Source: CAVTWY01 sp963738575 (GTDB taxonomy: Bacteria; Pseudomonadota; Gammaproteobacteria; Burkholderiales; Burkholderiaceae_C). Taken from it: 64,000 nt of DNA. The stretch spans positions 1,302,001 to 1,366,000 of the forward strand of contig CAVTWY010000004.1 in the NCBI GenBank assembly GCA_963738575.1, in the 5' to 3' direction. This document shows positions 35,431 through 43,744 of this stretch, in pieces. Position 1 is the first letter of the stretch; every line of letters begins with the position of its first letter. The translations under genes were made by a program, and so were the position numbers. Below the pieces are notes generated by a model. That model saw only the letters and a program-made list of their open reading frames with translations, had not been told where the DNA came from and did not search any database.

Positions 35431-36248
35431 CAGTAGCCACCAGCGACGGTGGTGCTGCCATCTGGCGTTGGCATCACAGCGATTTCGTTGGCAGACGTAA
35501 GCGCTTTGACCGCTGCCTGAGCACCGCGCATCATGATGCCCAAGTCGGACGCGACAGCGACGAAGTCAAACCCCATCGCGCGGTACTGCGCCACCACTTC
35601 GGGCGTGCCACCGACCGTGCCCACGGGCATGTGCAGTGCCTTGCAGCGCTGCACGGCACTTGACATCACCTTCATCACCTCAGGGTGCGTCAGTGCGCCC
35701 ACGTGCCCCATGCTGCCCGACAAGTCAGCTGGACCCAAAAACAAGGCGTCAACGCCCGGCGTGCTGGCGATTGCCTCGAGGTTGTCGATGGCGGTGGGTG
35801 TTTCGAGTTGCACGATCACGCCCATCGACTGGTTGGCCACTTTGAAGTAGTTGTTGATCGTGCCAAAGTTCGTGGCACGACCCATGCCGGCCATGCCGCG
35901 GATGCCTTCGGGCGGGTAGCGCGTGGCGGCGACGGCGCGTGCAGCCTCTTGGGCGTTTTGCACAAAGGGCACCAGCAGCGTTTTGGCACCCGCATCGAGC
36001 ACCCGCTTGATGGTCACGGTGTCGTTCCAGGGTACGCGCACCACCGGCAGCATTTTGGTGTTGCCAATGGCTTGCAGCATGTGGATCACTTCCATCATGT
36101 CGATGGGGGTGTGTTCCATGTCAACCACCGACCAAGCAAAGCCCGCATGGCCGATGGCCTCGGCCACGATGGGGCTGGCCGACATGATCCATGTGCCCAA
36201 AGGTGCATGGGGCCCTGCGGCGTTGAGCATTTGTTTGAAGGGATTCAT
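35430..36248 (-). CDS. HpcH/HpaI-family aldolase (2-keto-3-deoxy acid aldolase, GarL-like)
   Basis: Class II metal-dependent aldolase of 272 residues. Family features are GTWIMSASPIVAEAIGHAG, the WSVVDMEHTP segment with active-site residues, LLVPFVQNAQEA, VQLETPTAI (metal-binding Glu) and FLGPADLSGSMG. It should cleave a 2-keto-3-deoxy sugar acid to pyruvate plus an aldehyde. It lies 16 bp after the dehydratase gene, which makes its likely substrate. Glycolaldehyde would result from a pentose, and a hydroxy- or sulfo-lactaldehyde from longer or sulfonated acids. Confidence 0.85.
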   Translation of the reverse strand: MNPFKQMLNAAGPHAPLGTWIMSASPIVAEAIGHAGFAWSVVDMEHTPIDMMEVIHMLQAIGNTKMLPVVRVPWNDTVTIKRVLDAGAKTLLVPFVQNAQEAARAVAATRYPPEGIRGMAGMGRATNFGTINNYFKVANQSMGVIVQLETPTAIDNLEAIASTPGVDALFLGPADLSGSMGHVGALTHPEVMKVMSSAVQRCKALHMPVGTVGGTPEVVAQYRAMGFDFVAVASDLGIMMRGAQAAVKALTSANEIAVMPTPDGSTTVAGGY

Positions 36249-36264
36249 GGCGGGCGTCGTCCTC

Positions 36265-38019
36265 TCAATAAATCACAGGCTCGTCGGTCGTGGCAGGCCC
36301 TTGCAGAAAGTCAAAGTCACAGCCCTCGTGGGCTTGGGTCACGTGGGCCCGGTACAGGGTGACAAAACCTCGACTTGGCAAAAATGCCACTGGTCGCCAC
36401 GCGCTTCTGCGGTGCGCCAATTCGTCGTCGCTGACGTCCAGGTGCAGGCGCCGCGCTTCGATGTCAACGTCAATCATGTCTCCCGTTTTCACCAACGCCA
36501 AAGGGCCGCCCACAGCGCTCTCGGGACTGACGTGCAAGATGCAGCTGCCATAGTGGGTGCCGCTCATGCGGGCGTCCGAGATGCGAACCATGTCGCGCAC
36601 ACCCTTCTCGAGGAGTTTCTTCGGAATGGGCAGGCCCCCCCACTCGGGCATACCCGGGGCCCCCACAGGGCCAGCATTGCGCAGCACCAGCACGCTGTTT
36701 TCGTCGCAATCGAGCGTCACGTCGGCACAAGCCGCGTTCATTGCCGCCGGGTTGTCAAAAACGATGGCGCGGCCACGGTGTTTGAAGAACTTGGGGTTGG
36801 CAGCGCTGGCCTTCATGACAGCGCCTTCGGGCGCCAAGTTGCCACGCAGCACGGCCAGGGCGCCGTGGCCACTGACGGGGTTGCTCAACGGGCGAATGAC
36901 GTCGTCGTCCAGCACCTGAACGCCCTGCAGGTTGTCTTGCAAGGTGCGCCCGTTGACGCTGCGCTCAGCCAGCGACAAGTGCTGCGTGATGCGCGTCATC
37001 AGTGCGGGCACGCCACCCGCAAAGTGAAAGTCTTCCATCAAGCGGTCACCGCTGGGAAAAAGGTTGGCAAGCACGGGTACCACGCGACCGATGCGATCCA
37101 AGTCATCAAGGGTGAGATCCACGCCAGCACGGCGCGCCAGCGCAATGATGTGAACCGCGGCGTTGGTGGAGCCACCCAGGGCCATTTGCAGCGCCGCAGC
37201 GTTGAGGAAAGAACCTCTGGTGAGCAGCTTTTGGGGCGTTAGGTCGTCCCAGATCATTTGCACGATGCGCTCGCCGCACGTGGTGGCCATGCGCGGGTGG
37301 CCTGCGTCCATGGCGGGGATGGCGGTGGAGCCTGGCAGGGCCAAACCCAACGCTTCAACCAGCGACGTCATGGTGCTGGCGGTGCCCATGGTGTTGCAGG
37401 TGCCAGGGCTGCGTGTCATGTTCGATTCGAGTTGAATCCACTCGGCCGCGCTCACGTGGCCTGCTTGGTATTCGTCCCAGTAAAGCTTGGTGTGGGTGCC
37501 TGCGCCCACGGTGCGAGGCGGCTGCCCAGGCTTGAGGACGCGGTCGTTCAGCATCGGGCCCGCTGCACAAAACAAGGTGGGCAAACCCACGCTGATGGCG
37601 CCCATCAAGGTGCCGGGCGTGGTCTTGTCGCAGCCCGCCAGCAGCACCACGCCATCCACGGGGTGCGATCGCAACAGCTCTTCGACTTCCATGGCCAGCA
37701 AGTTGCGGTAGAGCATGGTGGTGGGTTTGACCATCACCTCGCCCAAGCTCATGGCAGGCAACTCAAACGGGTAGCCGCCCGCCATCAGGACGCCGCGTTT
37801 GACGCTCTCGGCTCGTTCGCGCAAATGGGCGTGACACGGTGAAAAATCGCTCCAGGTGTTGATGATCGCAACGATGGGTTTGCCCAGCACGTCGTCGCGT
37901 CGCACCCCCATTTGTTGCATGCGCTGGCGGTGCGCAAAACCGCGCATGCCCGCGTTGGCAAACCAGCGGCGGCTGCGCAGGTCGGCGAGTGCTTTGACGG
38001 GCGGCTTGGGGTGGGGCAT
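36265..38019 (-). CDS. IlvD/Edd-family dehydratase, probable sugar acid dehydratase
   Basis: 584-residue iron-sulfur dehydratase. Cysteine ligands appear in FSPCHAHL, LLAGCDKTTPG and PGTCNTMGTAS. The C-terminus has the conserved ISDARMSGTHYG. The form is that of arabinonate/xylonate-type dehydratases rather than branched-chain IlvD. ATG at 38019 gives a natural start; the frame is open to a TTG at 38061, and neither has a clear ribosome site. First gene of the operon, expected to convert the aldonate to a 2-keto-3-deoxy acid for the HpaI-type aldolase. Confidence 0.85.
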   Translation of the reverse strand: MPHPKPPVKALADLRSRRWFANAGMRGFAHRQRMQQMGVRRDDVLGKPIVAIINTWSDFSPCHAHLRERAESVKRGVLMAGGYPFELPAMSLGEVMVKPTTMLYRNLLAMEVEELLRSHPVDGVVLLAGCDKTTPGTLMGAISVGLPTLFCAAGPMLNDRVLKPGQPPRTVGAGTHTKLYWDEYQAGHVSAAEWIQLESNMTRSPGTCNTMGTASTMTSLVEALGLALPGSTAIPAMDAGHPRMATTCGERIVQMIWDDLTPQKLLTRGSFLNAAALQMALGGSTNAAVHIIALARRAGVDLTLDDLDRIGRVVPVLANLFPSGDRLMEDFHFAGGVPALMTRITQHLSLAERSVNGRTLQDNLQGVQVLDDDVIRPLSNPVSGHGALAVLRGNLAPEGAVMKASAANPKFFKHRGRAIVFDNPAAMNAACADVTLDCDENSVLVLRNAGPVGAPGMPEWGGLPIPKKLLEKGVRDMVRISDARMSGTHYGSCILHVSPESAVGGPLALVKTGDMIDVDIEARRLHLDVSDDELAHRRSAWRPVAFLPSRGFVTLYRAHVTQAHEGCDFDFLQGPATTDEPVIY

Positions 38020-38080
38020 GCGAGCGAAAGTGTTGGCAGGTGCTGGGGCAGCGGCGGTCAAAAATAGCGGCGGGGCTATT

Positions 38081-38120
38081 TGTTAGCGCTAACATTAGTG
38101 CATGCGCCAGCCTTTGTCTA
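38081..38120 (-). promoter_or_regulatory. Sugar operon promoter with LacI-type operator
   Basis: A perfect 14-bp palindrome TGTTAGCGCTAACA at 38081-38094 matches the LacI/GalR operator form. On the minus strand a promoter can be read as TAGACA (38115-38120), 17-bp spacer, TAATGT (38092-38097), so the palindrome overlaps the end of the -10 element and the expected start site. Repression by the adjacent LacI-family protein would block transcription initiation. The regulator's own start is 46 bp to the right. Confidence 0.85.
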
Positions 38121-38139
38121 TTCGGGAAAAGCCGTAACC

Positions 38140-39234
38140 ATGTCACGTCCAACCAAGCAACTGCTGCCTCCCGCTGACCCCGAGCCGCGCCAGCGTCGTG
38201 GCCATGGCCGCGCCACCATGGCTGACGTCGCGGCGCGAGCGGGTGTCACGGCGATCACCGTGTCGCGTTTTTTGCGGTCCCCCAGTTTGGTGGCGCCAGC
38301 CACCGCAGCCAAAGTTCGTGAGGCGTTGGCCGCGACAGGCTACGTCGCCAACAAGCAGGCGGGCAACCTGGCGAGTGGTCGCAGCAACATCGTGGCAGCG
38401 TTGGTTCCCAACCTGACCAATGCGATCTTTGCCGAATCACTGCAAGGGTTGGCGGACACTGTCCATGGCGCCGGGCTTGAATTGCTGCTGGCCTCCACCG
38501 ACTACTCCGTCCAGCGTGAAGAGTCGCAGGTGCGTGCCCTGTTGGGGTGGGCGCCGCAGGCTGTGGTGGTGACTGGACGGCATCACAGCGACGCCACCAT
38601 TCGGATGCTGCACGACGCGCAGGCCGGGGGCTGCGCGGTGGTGGAGATGTGGGATTTGCAGCCACCCATGCGGGGCAAACGTGCCTCCCCCATGGGCTTC
38701 AACCAAGTCGGCTTCAACCATGCTGACACCGGGCGGCGCATGGCGGAGCATTTGCTGGGTGCAGGGCATCGGCACTTGCTTTACGTTGACAGCGCGGTAA
38801 CGGAGGACTTTCGCGCCCATGAACGGGGTGATGGTTTTGTGGCCACAGCGCTTGCTGCAGGTGCACGTGCCCAGCGAGTCACGGCGCCTGCTGGCGATGC
38901 GATTGATGCGGGTCGATCAGTGTTGGCACTTTGGGCGACGCTGGGTCCCATGCCCGACGCTTGCGCGTTGGCCAATGACCATTTGGCTTGCGGCTTGATT
39001 TTGCAAGCGCGTGTGGTTGGTGTGGCCGTTCCTGCGCAGTTGGCGGTGATGGGGTTTGGCGATTTCCCTTTGTCCCGCCAGCTCGACCCTGCATTGACGA
39101 CGATGGCGCCGCCGCGCTTGGCGATTGGGCAGCGTGCAGCGGAGGTGTTGATTGCGATGCGCAAAGGGGGCTTGGGTGGCGCTGTGCGGCAGGTTGATTT
39201 ACCCTGCGTATTGATGCGCAGGGGCAGTGCTTGA
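38140..39234 (+). CDS. LacI-family transcriptional regulator
   Basis: 364-residue repressor, divergent from the sugar operon. The N-terminal helix-turn-helix (TMADVAARAGVTAITVSRFL) is at about residues 25-45, preceded by a basic tail, and is followed by the hinge and a periplasmic-binding-protein-like ligand domain (IVAALVPNLTNAIFAESLQG onward). ATG at 38140 is used; the frame is open to 38080. The effector is probably the imported sugar or a pathway acid. Its target is likely the palindrome at 38081-38094, which may also autoregulate it. Confidence 0.87.
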   Translation: MSRPTKQLLPPADPEPRQRRGHGRATMADVAARAGVTAITVSRFLRSPSLVAPATAAKVREALAATGYVANKQAGNLASGRSNIVAALVPNLTNAIFAESLQGLADTVHGAGLELLLASTDYSVQREESQVRALLGWAPQAVVVTGRHHSDATIRMLHDAQAGGCAVVEMWDLQPPMRGKRASPMGFNQVGFNHADTGRRMAEHLLGAGHRHLLYVDSAVTEDFRAHERGDGFVATALAAGARAQRVTAPAGDAIDAGRSVLALWATLGPMPDACALANDHLACGLILQARVVGVAVPAQLAVMGFGDFPLSRQLDPALTTMAPPRLAIGQRAAEVLIAMRKGGLGGAVRQVDLPCVLMRRGSA

Positions 39235-39596
39235 CGCGTTTCTTGGTTGCTGGTGCTGGCTATTTGATTCTTTGACTCTGGGCCTTTGCGTCGACGGTGT
39301 TTGGCCAGCGCCGGCGGGTACGTGTTGGATCGAATGTCCTCCGATTCGGTCCGCCTTCGCGGCCCTCTCTCCCCCTGATTTCGACCCAACACGCACCCAC
39401 CGTCACCGTCCTTGTGGGCATCGCGCTGCTTACCCATGGTGACTTACGGGGAATTGCTTTGTGGTGGGGATGGGGCTTTGGCTTCAGCCCCAGCGTGCTT
39501 CACCCCACGTCGCAAGGCCGTCGGCCGATCAACTTGCGTGCAACAAAAATGACAGAGCAAGCCCGGTGAACGCGAGCGGAGCTGCCCGCAGATCGC
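39235..39596. other. Intergenic region without a credible gene
   Basis: 362 bp between the lacI-type and lysR-type genes, which converge here. Short open frames exist on both strands but have no family resemblance or ribosome sites. The only structures seen are a long inverted repeat at 39312-39402 and a smaller 7-bp hairpin (39471-39477 with 39486-39492) without a T tract. Confidence 0.6.
39312..39402. repeat. Long inverted repeat (23-bp arms, 45-bp loop)
   Basis: The left arm 39312-39334 and right arm 39380-39402 are complementary over 23 positions with three mismatches. Read as minus-strand RNA, all three become G-U pairs, giving an unbroken 23-bp helix. It lies about 195 bases past the stop of the lysR-type gene, whose transcript would carry it. 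No T tract follows on either strand. A 3'-UTR structure, small RNA or miniature mobile element remnant are possible. Confidence 0.6.
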
Positions 39597-40529
39597 TCAG
39601 GTGAAAGAAGCTGCCATGAAGGCCACAAAGGACTGAACCCGCGCGGCGCGGTGCAAGCGCTGCGGGTACACGGCGTACACGTCAGCGTCGGGCGTGGCGT
39701 AATTGGATAGAAGCGTCACCAGTCGACCAGCACGCAAGTGGGCGGTGATATCCCACTCCGATCTCAACAAAATGCCGTGGCCGTCAAGGGCCCAGTTCAC
39801 TGCAACTTCACCGTCGTTGGTGGACAGCGAGCCCCGTGTTTTGACGCTCTCACCCTTTGCGGTTTTGGGGCCACGCGCAGGACGCAACCGCCACAAGCCA
39901 TAGGCCTCGTCGCCTTGGCGAATGCCGATGCAGTTGTGGTGGATCAGATCGGCAGGCGATTTTGGTTTGCCGTGTTTGGCAAGGTAACTCGGGGCTGCCA
40001 CCAACAACCGCTGATTGCGCGCAAGCAGCTTGGCGATGGCGCGTGAGTCAGGTGGTGGACCAAATCGGATGCAAACATCCCAGCTGTCGTCGGTCAAGGG
40101 CGGGGGATGCACCGAGACCTGCAACTGGACTTCGACCTGCGGGTGCTTGCGCGCAAAGTGCGAAACAACGGGCCCAACGTGACTTCGGCCGAAACCCATC
40201 GTTGCGTTGACCCGCAACAGGCCTCGCAGTTGTGCCTGTTCGCCGCCAAGTACATCCTCCAGGTGCTCGATCTCTGCCAAGACACGGCGCGCATGATCAA
40301 GCACCACCTCGCCCTCGGGGGTAAGGCTCATGCGTCGAGTGGTTCGGATCACCAGCGGCTGCCGCAATCGCCCCTCCATTGACGTCAAGCGTTTGCTGAC
40401 GGCTGCGGTCGTGACACCCAGCTCGCGCGCTGCTGCGCTGAGGCTGCCGCAACCACTGAGCGTGGAAAAGAAGATCAAGTCGGCGGGTGCGACAAGGGCC
40501 TGGTGTTGCGTTCGCTGATCGATCGGCAT
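39597..40529 (-). CDS. LysR-family transcriptional regulator
   Basis: 310-residue regulator with the N-terminal winged helix-turn-helix (SGCGSLSAAARELGVTTAAVSKRLTSME, about residues 25-52) and a C-terminal effector domain of the periplasmic-binding fold. It starts at 40529, divergent from the tartrate dehydrogenase-like gene, with a textbook LysR box overlapping its start codon. It probably activates that gene and the following Bug receptor in response to a hydroxy-acid. Confidence 0.87.
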   Translation of the reverse strand: MPIDQRTQHQALVAPADLIFFSTLSGCGSLSAAARELGVTTAAVSKRLTSMEGRLRQPLVIRTTRRMSLTPEGEVVLDHARRVLAEIEHLEDVLGGEQAQLRGLLRVNATMGFGRSHVGPVVSHFARKHPQVEVQLQVSVHPPPLTDDSWDVCIRFGPPPDSRAIAKLLARNQRLLVAAPSYLAKHGKPKSPADLIHHNCIGIRQGDEAYGLWRLRPARGPKTAKGESVKTRGSLSTNDGEVAVNWALDGHGILLRSEWDITAHLRAGRLVTLLSNYATPDADVYAVYPQRLHRAARVQSFVAFMAASFT

Positions 40530-40551
40530 TGTTGATTGAAAGTTAACAATG
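40527..40551. promoter_or_regulatory. LysR-type operator (T-N11-A dyad)
   Basis: CATTGTT at 40527-40533 and AACAATG at 40545-40551 form a perfect 7-bp dyad around 11 bp, which is the T-N11-A form of LysR binding sites. It overlaps the regulator's own ATG and lies 50 bp upstream of the divergent gene. A TTGACT -35 element follows at 40554-40559 without a good -10, as expected for an activator-dependent promoter. Confidence 0.8.
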
Positions 40552-40601
40552 CCTTGACTCTAGACCGATTTTTGATGACCGTCCAGACCTAAAGTGCAGC
40601 C

Positions 40602-41671
40602 ATGAAAACCTACAAAATCGCGCTGATTCCCGGCGATGGCATTGGCAAAGAGGTGGTGCCTGCAGGGCAGCGCGTGCTTCAGGCTTTGGCGGCTGCAAGC
40701 GGCCAGTTTGCGCTTGACTTTGAGGCGTTTGGCTGGGGCGGCGATTGGTACCGGGCGTACGGCGAGATGATGCCGGCCGATGGCCTGGACGCGCTGCGGG
40801 GCAAAGACGCCATTTTGTTTGGTTCTGCCGGTGACCCTCACATCCCGACCACATCACGCTGTGGGGCTTGCGGCTCAAAATCTGCCAAGGGTTTGACCAG
40901 TACGCCAACGTCAGGCCCACGCGCATCTTGCCGGGCATTGACGCGCCGCTCAAGCGTTGCATGCCGCAAGACCTTGACTGGGTCATCGTGCGCGAAAACT
41001 CCGAGGGTGAGTACGCCGGTGTGGGCGGGCGTGCGCATCAGGGCCATCCTATCGAGGTGGCAACCGATGTGTCGATGATGACGAGGGTGGGGGTGGAGCG
41101 CATCATGCGGTACGCCTTTGCGCTGGCGGCTTCGCGGCCGCGGCGGCTGTTGACGGTGGTGACCAAGAGCAATGCCCAGCGACACGCCATGGTGATGTGG
41201 GACGAAATCGCGGTGGCGGTAGCGCGCGATTTCCCCACCGTGCACTGGGACAAAGAACTGGTGGACGCGATGACGGCGCGCATGGTCAATCGCCCGTCCA
41301 CCATCGACACGGTGGTGGCCACCAACTTGCATGCCGACATCCTGAGCGATCTGGCCGCTGCCTTGGCTGGCAGTCTGGGCATTGCACCCACGGGCAACAT
41401 CGACCCCGAGCGCCGTTACCCCAGCATGTTTGAACCCATCCATGGGTCGGCTTTCGATATCATGGGGCAAGGCTTGGCCAACCCTGTGGGCACGTTTTGG
41501 TCGTGTGTGATGATGATGGAGCACCTGGGCGAAGGGGCTGCTGCGGCGCAGTTGATGGCCGCCATCGAAACCGTGACAGGCGATGTGTCACTCCACACGC
41601 GCGACTTGGGTGGTCAAGCGACGACCGAACAAGTCACCGCGGCCGTGTGCCGGTTGTTGGGCGCACGCTGA
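40602..41671 (+). pseudogene. Tartrate/isopropylmalate dehydrogenase-family gene, interrupted by a frameshift
   Basis: Member of the NAD-dependent beta-decarboxylating dehydrogenases (TtuC/D-malate type). The first frame, from ATG 40602, encodes KIALIPGDGIGKEVVP through LFGSAGDPHIP. The homologous protein then continues in another frame from 40847 (LRLKICQGFDQYANVRP, VRENSEGEYAG, FEPIHGSAFDIMGQGLANP) to 41671. Adding one base at the C run 40844-40846 restores a 356-residue protein of normal length. The gene is otherwise intact. It is divergent from the LysR regulator and 65 bp upstream of a Bug receptor. The substrate is likely tartrate, D-malate or a similar hydroxy-acid. Confidence 0.82.
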
Positions 41672-41736
41672 GGGTGGGGTAGAGACGTTTTGCGGGGCTG
41701 GGAAGCCTTTTTGAGCTAACTTTGAGGAGAACTGCC

Positions 41737-42693
41737 TTGAAAATCCGTTGCATTCAAATGGCTGCACTGTCTGTTGCTGCGTTGATGGCGCCGCTGGCGC
41801 AAGCCCAGCCGTGCCCTGACAAAAACTTGATGTACTGGCAGGCGTTCCCCCCTGGCGGCGAAAGCGACATTTCTGCTCGCCATGCACAAATGGTGCTCAA
41901 GAAAAAATGCCCAAGCATTGACACCGTGATTCAGTACAAGGCGGGTGGTGGCGGCGCACTGATGTGGAGCACCATCAACACCTTGCCGGGTGACGGCGTG
42001 ACGGTGGCAGGCATCAACTTGCCGCACATGGTGCTGCAACCGATGGAGGGCAACGTCCAATACAAACTGGAAGACGTCACGCCCGTCTTTTGGTACCACT
42101 ACACGCCCGACGCCCTGGTGGTGCCCGAACAAAGTGCCATCCGCAGCTGGGCCGACTTCATCAAGGCGGCCAAAGACAAGCCCAACGGCATGAACTTGGG
42201 CGGCTCAGGTCAAAACTCGGCCAACCATGCGGCGCACGAGCGACTAAACCAGGTGTTTGGCATCAAGACCACCTACGTTCCCTACAAGGGCACCGGTGAC
42301 ATGACGCTGGCCGTGCTGGGCGGCCACGTCGACGGTGCGATGAGCTACACCGCCTTTGCCATCAACAACAAGACCAAGGTGCGCGCGCTGGCTGTGGCGA
42401 TGGACAAGCGCCATCCGTTGTTGCCAGACGTCCCCACCTTCAAAGAGTTGGGGGTCGATTGGGTGGACGGCGCTTACCGCGGCGTGGGTGTGCCAAAAAG
42501 CACGCCCCCTGAGGCCCGCAAACGCTTGGCTGACATTTTTGCAGCGCTGAATGCCGATGCCGAAATGAAAGAGTTGGCAGCCAAAAGTGGGTTTGAACTG
42601 GTGAATGTGGGCCCCGATCAAATGGAGGCCTTCATGCGTGACCGCGTCAAGACCTACACGGCGGTGGGCAAGCAGATGGGTCTTGGCAAATAA
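41737..42693 (+). CDS. Bug/TctC-family substrate-binding protein
   Basis: Periplasmic receptor of 318 residues with a signal peptide ending near LAQAQP (residue 24). The motif FPPGGESDISAR replaces the usual Bug VPFPPGGxxD region, and two cysteines (CPDK, KKCP) could form a disulfide. TTG at 41737 is chosen because gaggaga at 41724-41730 is correctly spaced. It follows the tartrate dehydrogenase-like gene and converges with the sulfolactate genes. No permease pair adjoins it. A C3-C4 hydroxy-acid or sulfolactate ligand is plausible but unproven. Confidence 0.82.
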   Translation: MKIRCIQMAALSVAALMAPLAQAQPCPDKNLMYWQAFPPGGESDISARHAQMVLKKKCPSIDTVIQYKAGGGGALMWSTINTLPGDGVTVAGINLPHMVLQPMEGNVQYKLEDVTPVFWYHYTPDALVVPEQSAIRSWADFIKAAKDKPNGMNLGGSGQNSANHAAHERLNQVFGIKTTYVPYKGTGDMTLAVLGGHVDGAMSYTAFAINNKTKVRALAVAMDKRHPLLPDVPTFKELGVDWVDGAYRGVGVPKSTPPEARKRLADIFAALNADAEMKELAAKSGFELVNVGPDQMEAFMRDRVKTYTAVGKQMGLGK

Positions 42694-42705
42694 ACAAGCT
42701 TGAAC

Positions 42706-42731
42706 CCCAACATGCGAACTGGCGTGTTGGG
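42706..42731. terminator. Hairpin between convergent genes, possible bidirectional terminator
   Basis: A 10-bp stem (42706-42715 with 42722-42731, one T-G pair) and 6-nt loop fills the 40-bp gap between the convergent Bug and comC-like genes. There is no T tract, so termination strength is doubtful. Confidence 0.45.
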
Positions 42732-42733
42732 CG

Positions 42734-43744
42734 TTAAGCAGTGACCAAGGCGCGCAGCGCGTCAACCGTGGCCTGAGGCACTTTCAAGCCCTCTCGTTGT
42801 GCTTGCGCCAGCAGCTGGCTTCTGCGCACCCCAGGCAGTCGAACGCCGTCGTCGCTCATCATCTCGGTGATCAACACCTCGATGCGGTCAAGGTAGGCGC
42901 TGCTACCCGCCAGCGCACCAGGATCGATGATGATGAAGGCCTGGCCCAGGCGAGGGCGGTTGCCTGCATCGACAAAAAAGCTTGATGCTTCAAAGCCAAA
43001 CTGGGCGCCAATAACGGCAGTGACCAGCAGCTCCACCACCAGTGCCAGCATGGCACCTTTGGGTGACGACACCGCGCCCAGCGGCAGCATCGACCCTGCC
43101 AGCGCCGCCTTGGCGTCGGTGGTGGGTTGACCGGCAGCATCAAGGGCCCAACCCAAGGGAATGGGTTTGCCCTCTTTGGCAGCCACCATCACTTTGCCGC
43201 GCGCCACTTCGGACAAGCTCAAATCGATCATCAAGGGCTCGTGGGCGCGGCGTGGAAACGCGGCAGCCACCGGGTTGGTGCCAAAAATGGCGTGCTTGCC
43301 GCCTGCGGTTGGCATGGCCGATGGTGAATTGGTGAGCCCCAATGCCACCAACCCTGCCGACGTCGCAGCGCGGAGGTGGTCCACCAGCACGCCGCAATGG
43401 TGGCTGTTCGTCACGCCGACAAAGGCGACACCGTGGGTGCGTGCACGGGCAACGGCTTCTTGCATCGCCATGTCGCACGCCGCAAAGGCCAGGCCCTCTT
43501 GCGCATCGATCAATGCTGCACCACCACGCTGCGACACCAGCGTTGGCTCCGCCGCGCCGTTGACGCGACCATTGCGCAAATGGGTGGCGTACTGCGACAC
43601 GCGCGACAGCCCGTGAGAGCTTAAGCCCTGGGCTTCGGCCAGCACCAGGGCGCGGGCAGTGGCGAGTGCCATGGCCGGGTTTGCGCCTGCGCTCGAAAGG
43701 GCATCGACCACGATTGCTTCGGCGTCACCCATCGAGATCGTCAT
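42734..43744 (-). CDS. comC: Malate/L-lactate dehydrogenase-family protein, probable (R)-sulfolactate dehydrogenase
   Basis: 336-residue NAD(P)-dependent enzyme of the LDH2/MDG2 family; family stretches are SSHGLSRVSQYATHLRNG near residues 40-57, GVTNSHHCGVLVDHLR and FGTNPVAAAFPR. In Chromohalobacter-type sulfolactate degradation, ComC reduces sulfopyruvate to (R)-sulfolactate, the isomer cut by SuyAB. That role is assigned here from position: it overlaps the slcC-like gene by four bases, and suyB follows upstream on the same strand. By sequence alone malate or ureidoglycolate dehydrogenase would be equally possible. Confidence 0.75.
   Translation of the reverse strand: MTISMGDAEAIVVDALSSAGANPAMALATARALVLAEAQGLSSHGLSRVSQYATHLRNGRVNGAAEPTLVSQRGGAALIDAQEGLAFAACDMAMQEAVARARTHGVAFVGVTNSHHCGVLVDHLRAATSAGLVALGLTNSPSAMPTAGGKHAIFGTNPVAAAFPRRAHEPLMIDLSLSEVARGKVMVAAKEGKPIPLGWALDAAGQPTTDAKAALAGSMLPLGAVSSPKGAMLALVVELLVTAVIGAQFGFEASSFFVDAGNRPRLGQAFIIIDPGALAGSSAYLDRIEVLITEMMSDDGVRLPGVRRSQLLAQAQREGLKVPQATVDALRALVTA

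Noticed and set aside
39227..39442. Small plus-strand gene in the intergenic region
   Set aside because: The product (rich in Cys, Pro, Trp) has no recognisable family and no ribosome site; it crosses the inverted repeat.
40868..41671. Stand-alone isocitrate/isopropylmalate dehydrogenase-like gene
   Set aside because: It lacks the N-terminal nucleotide-binding part, which is found just upstream in another frame, so it is half of one frameshifted gene.
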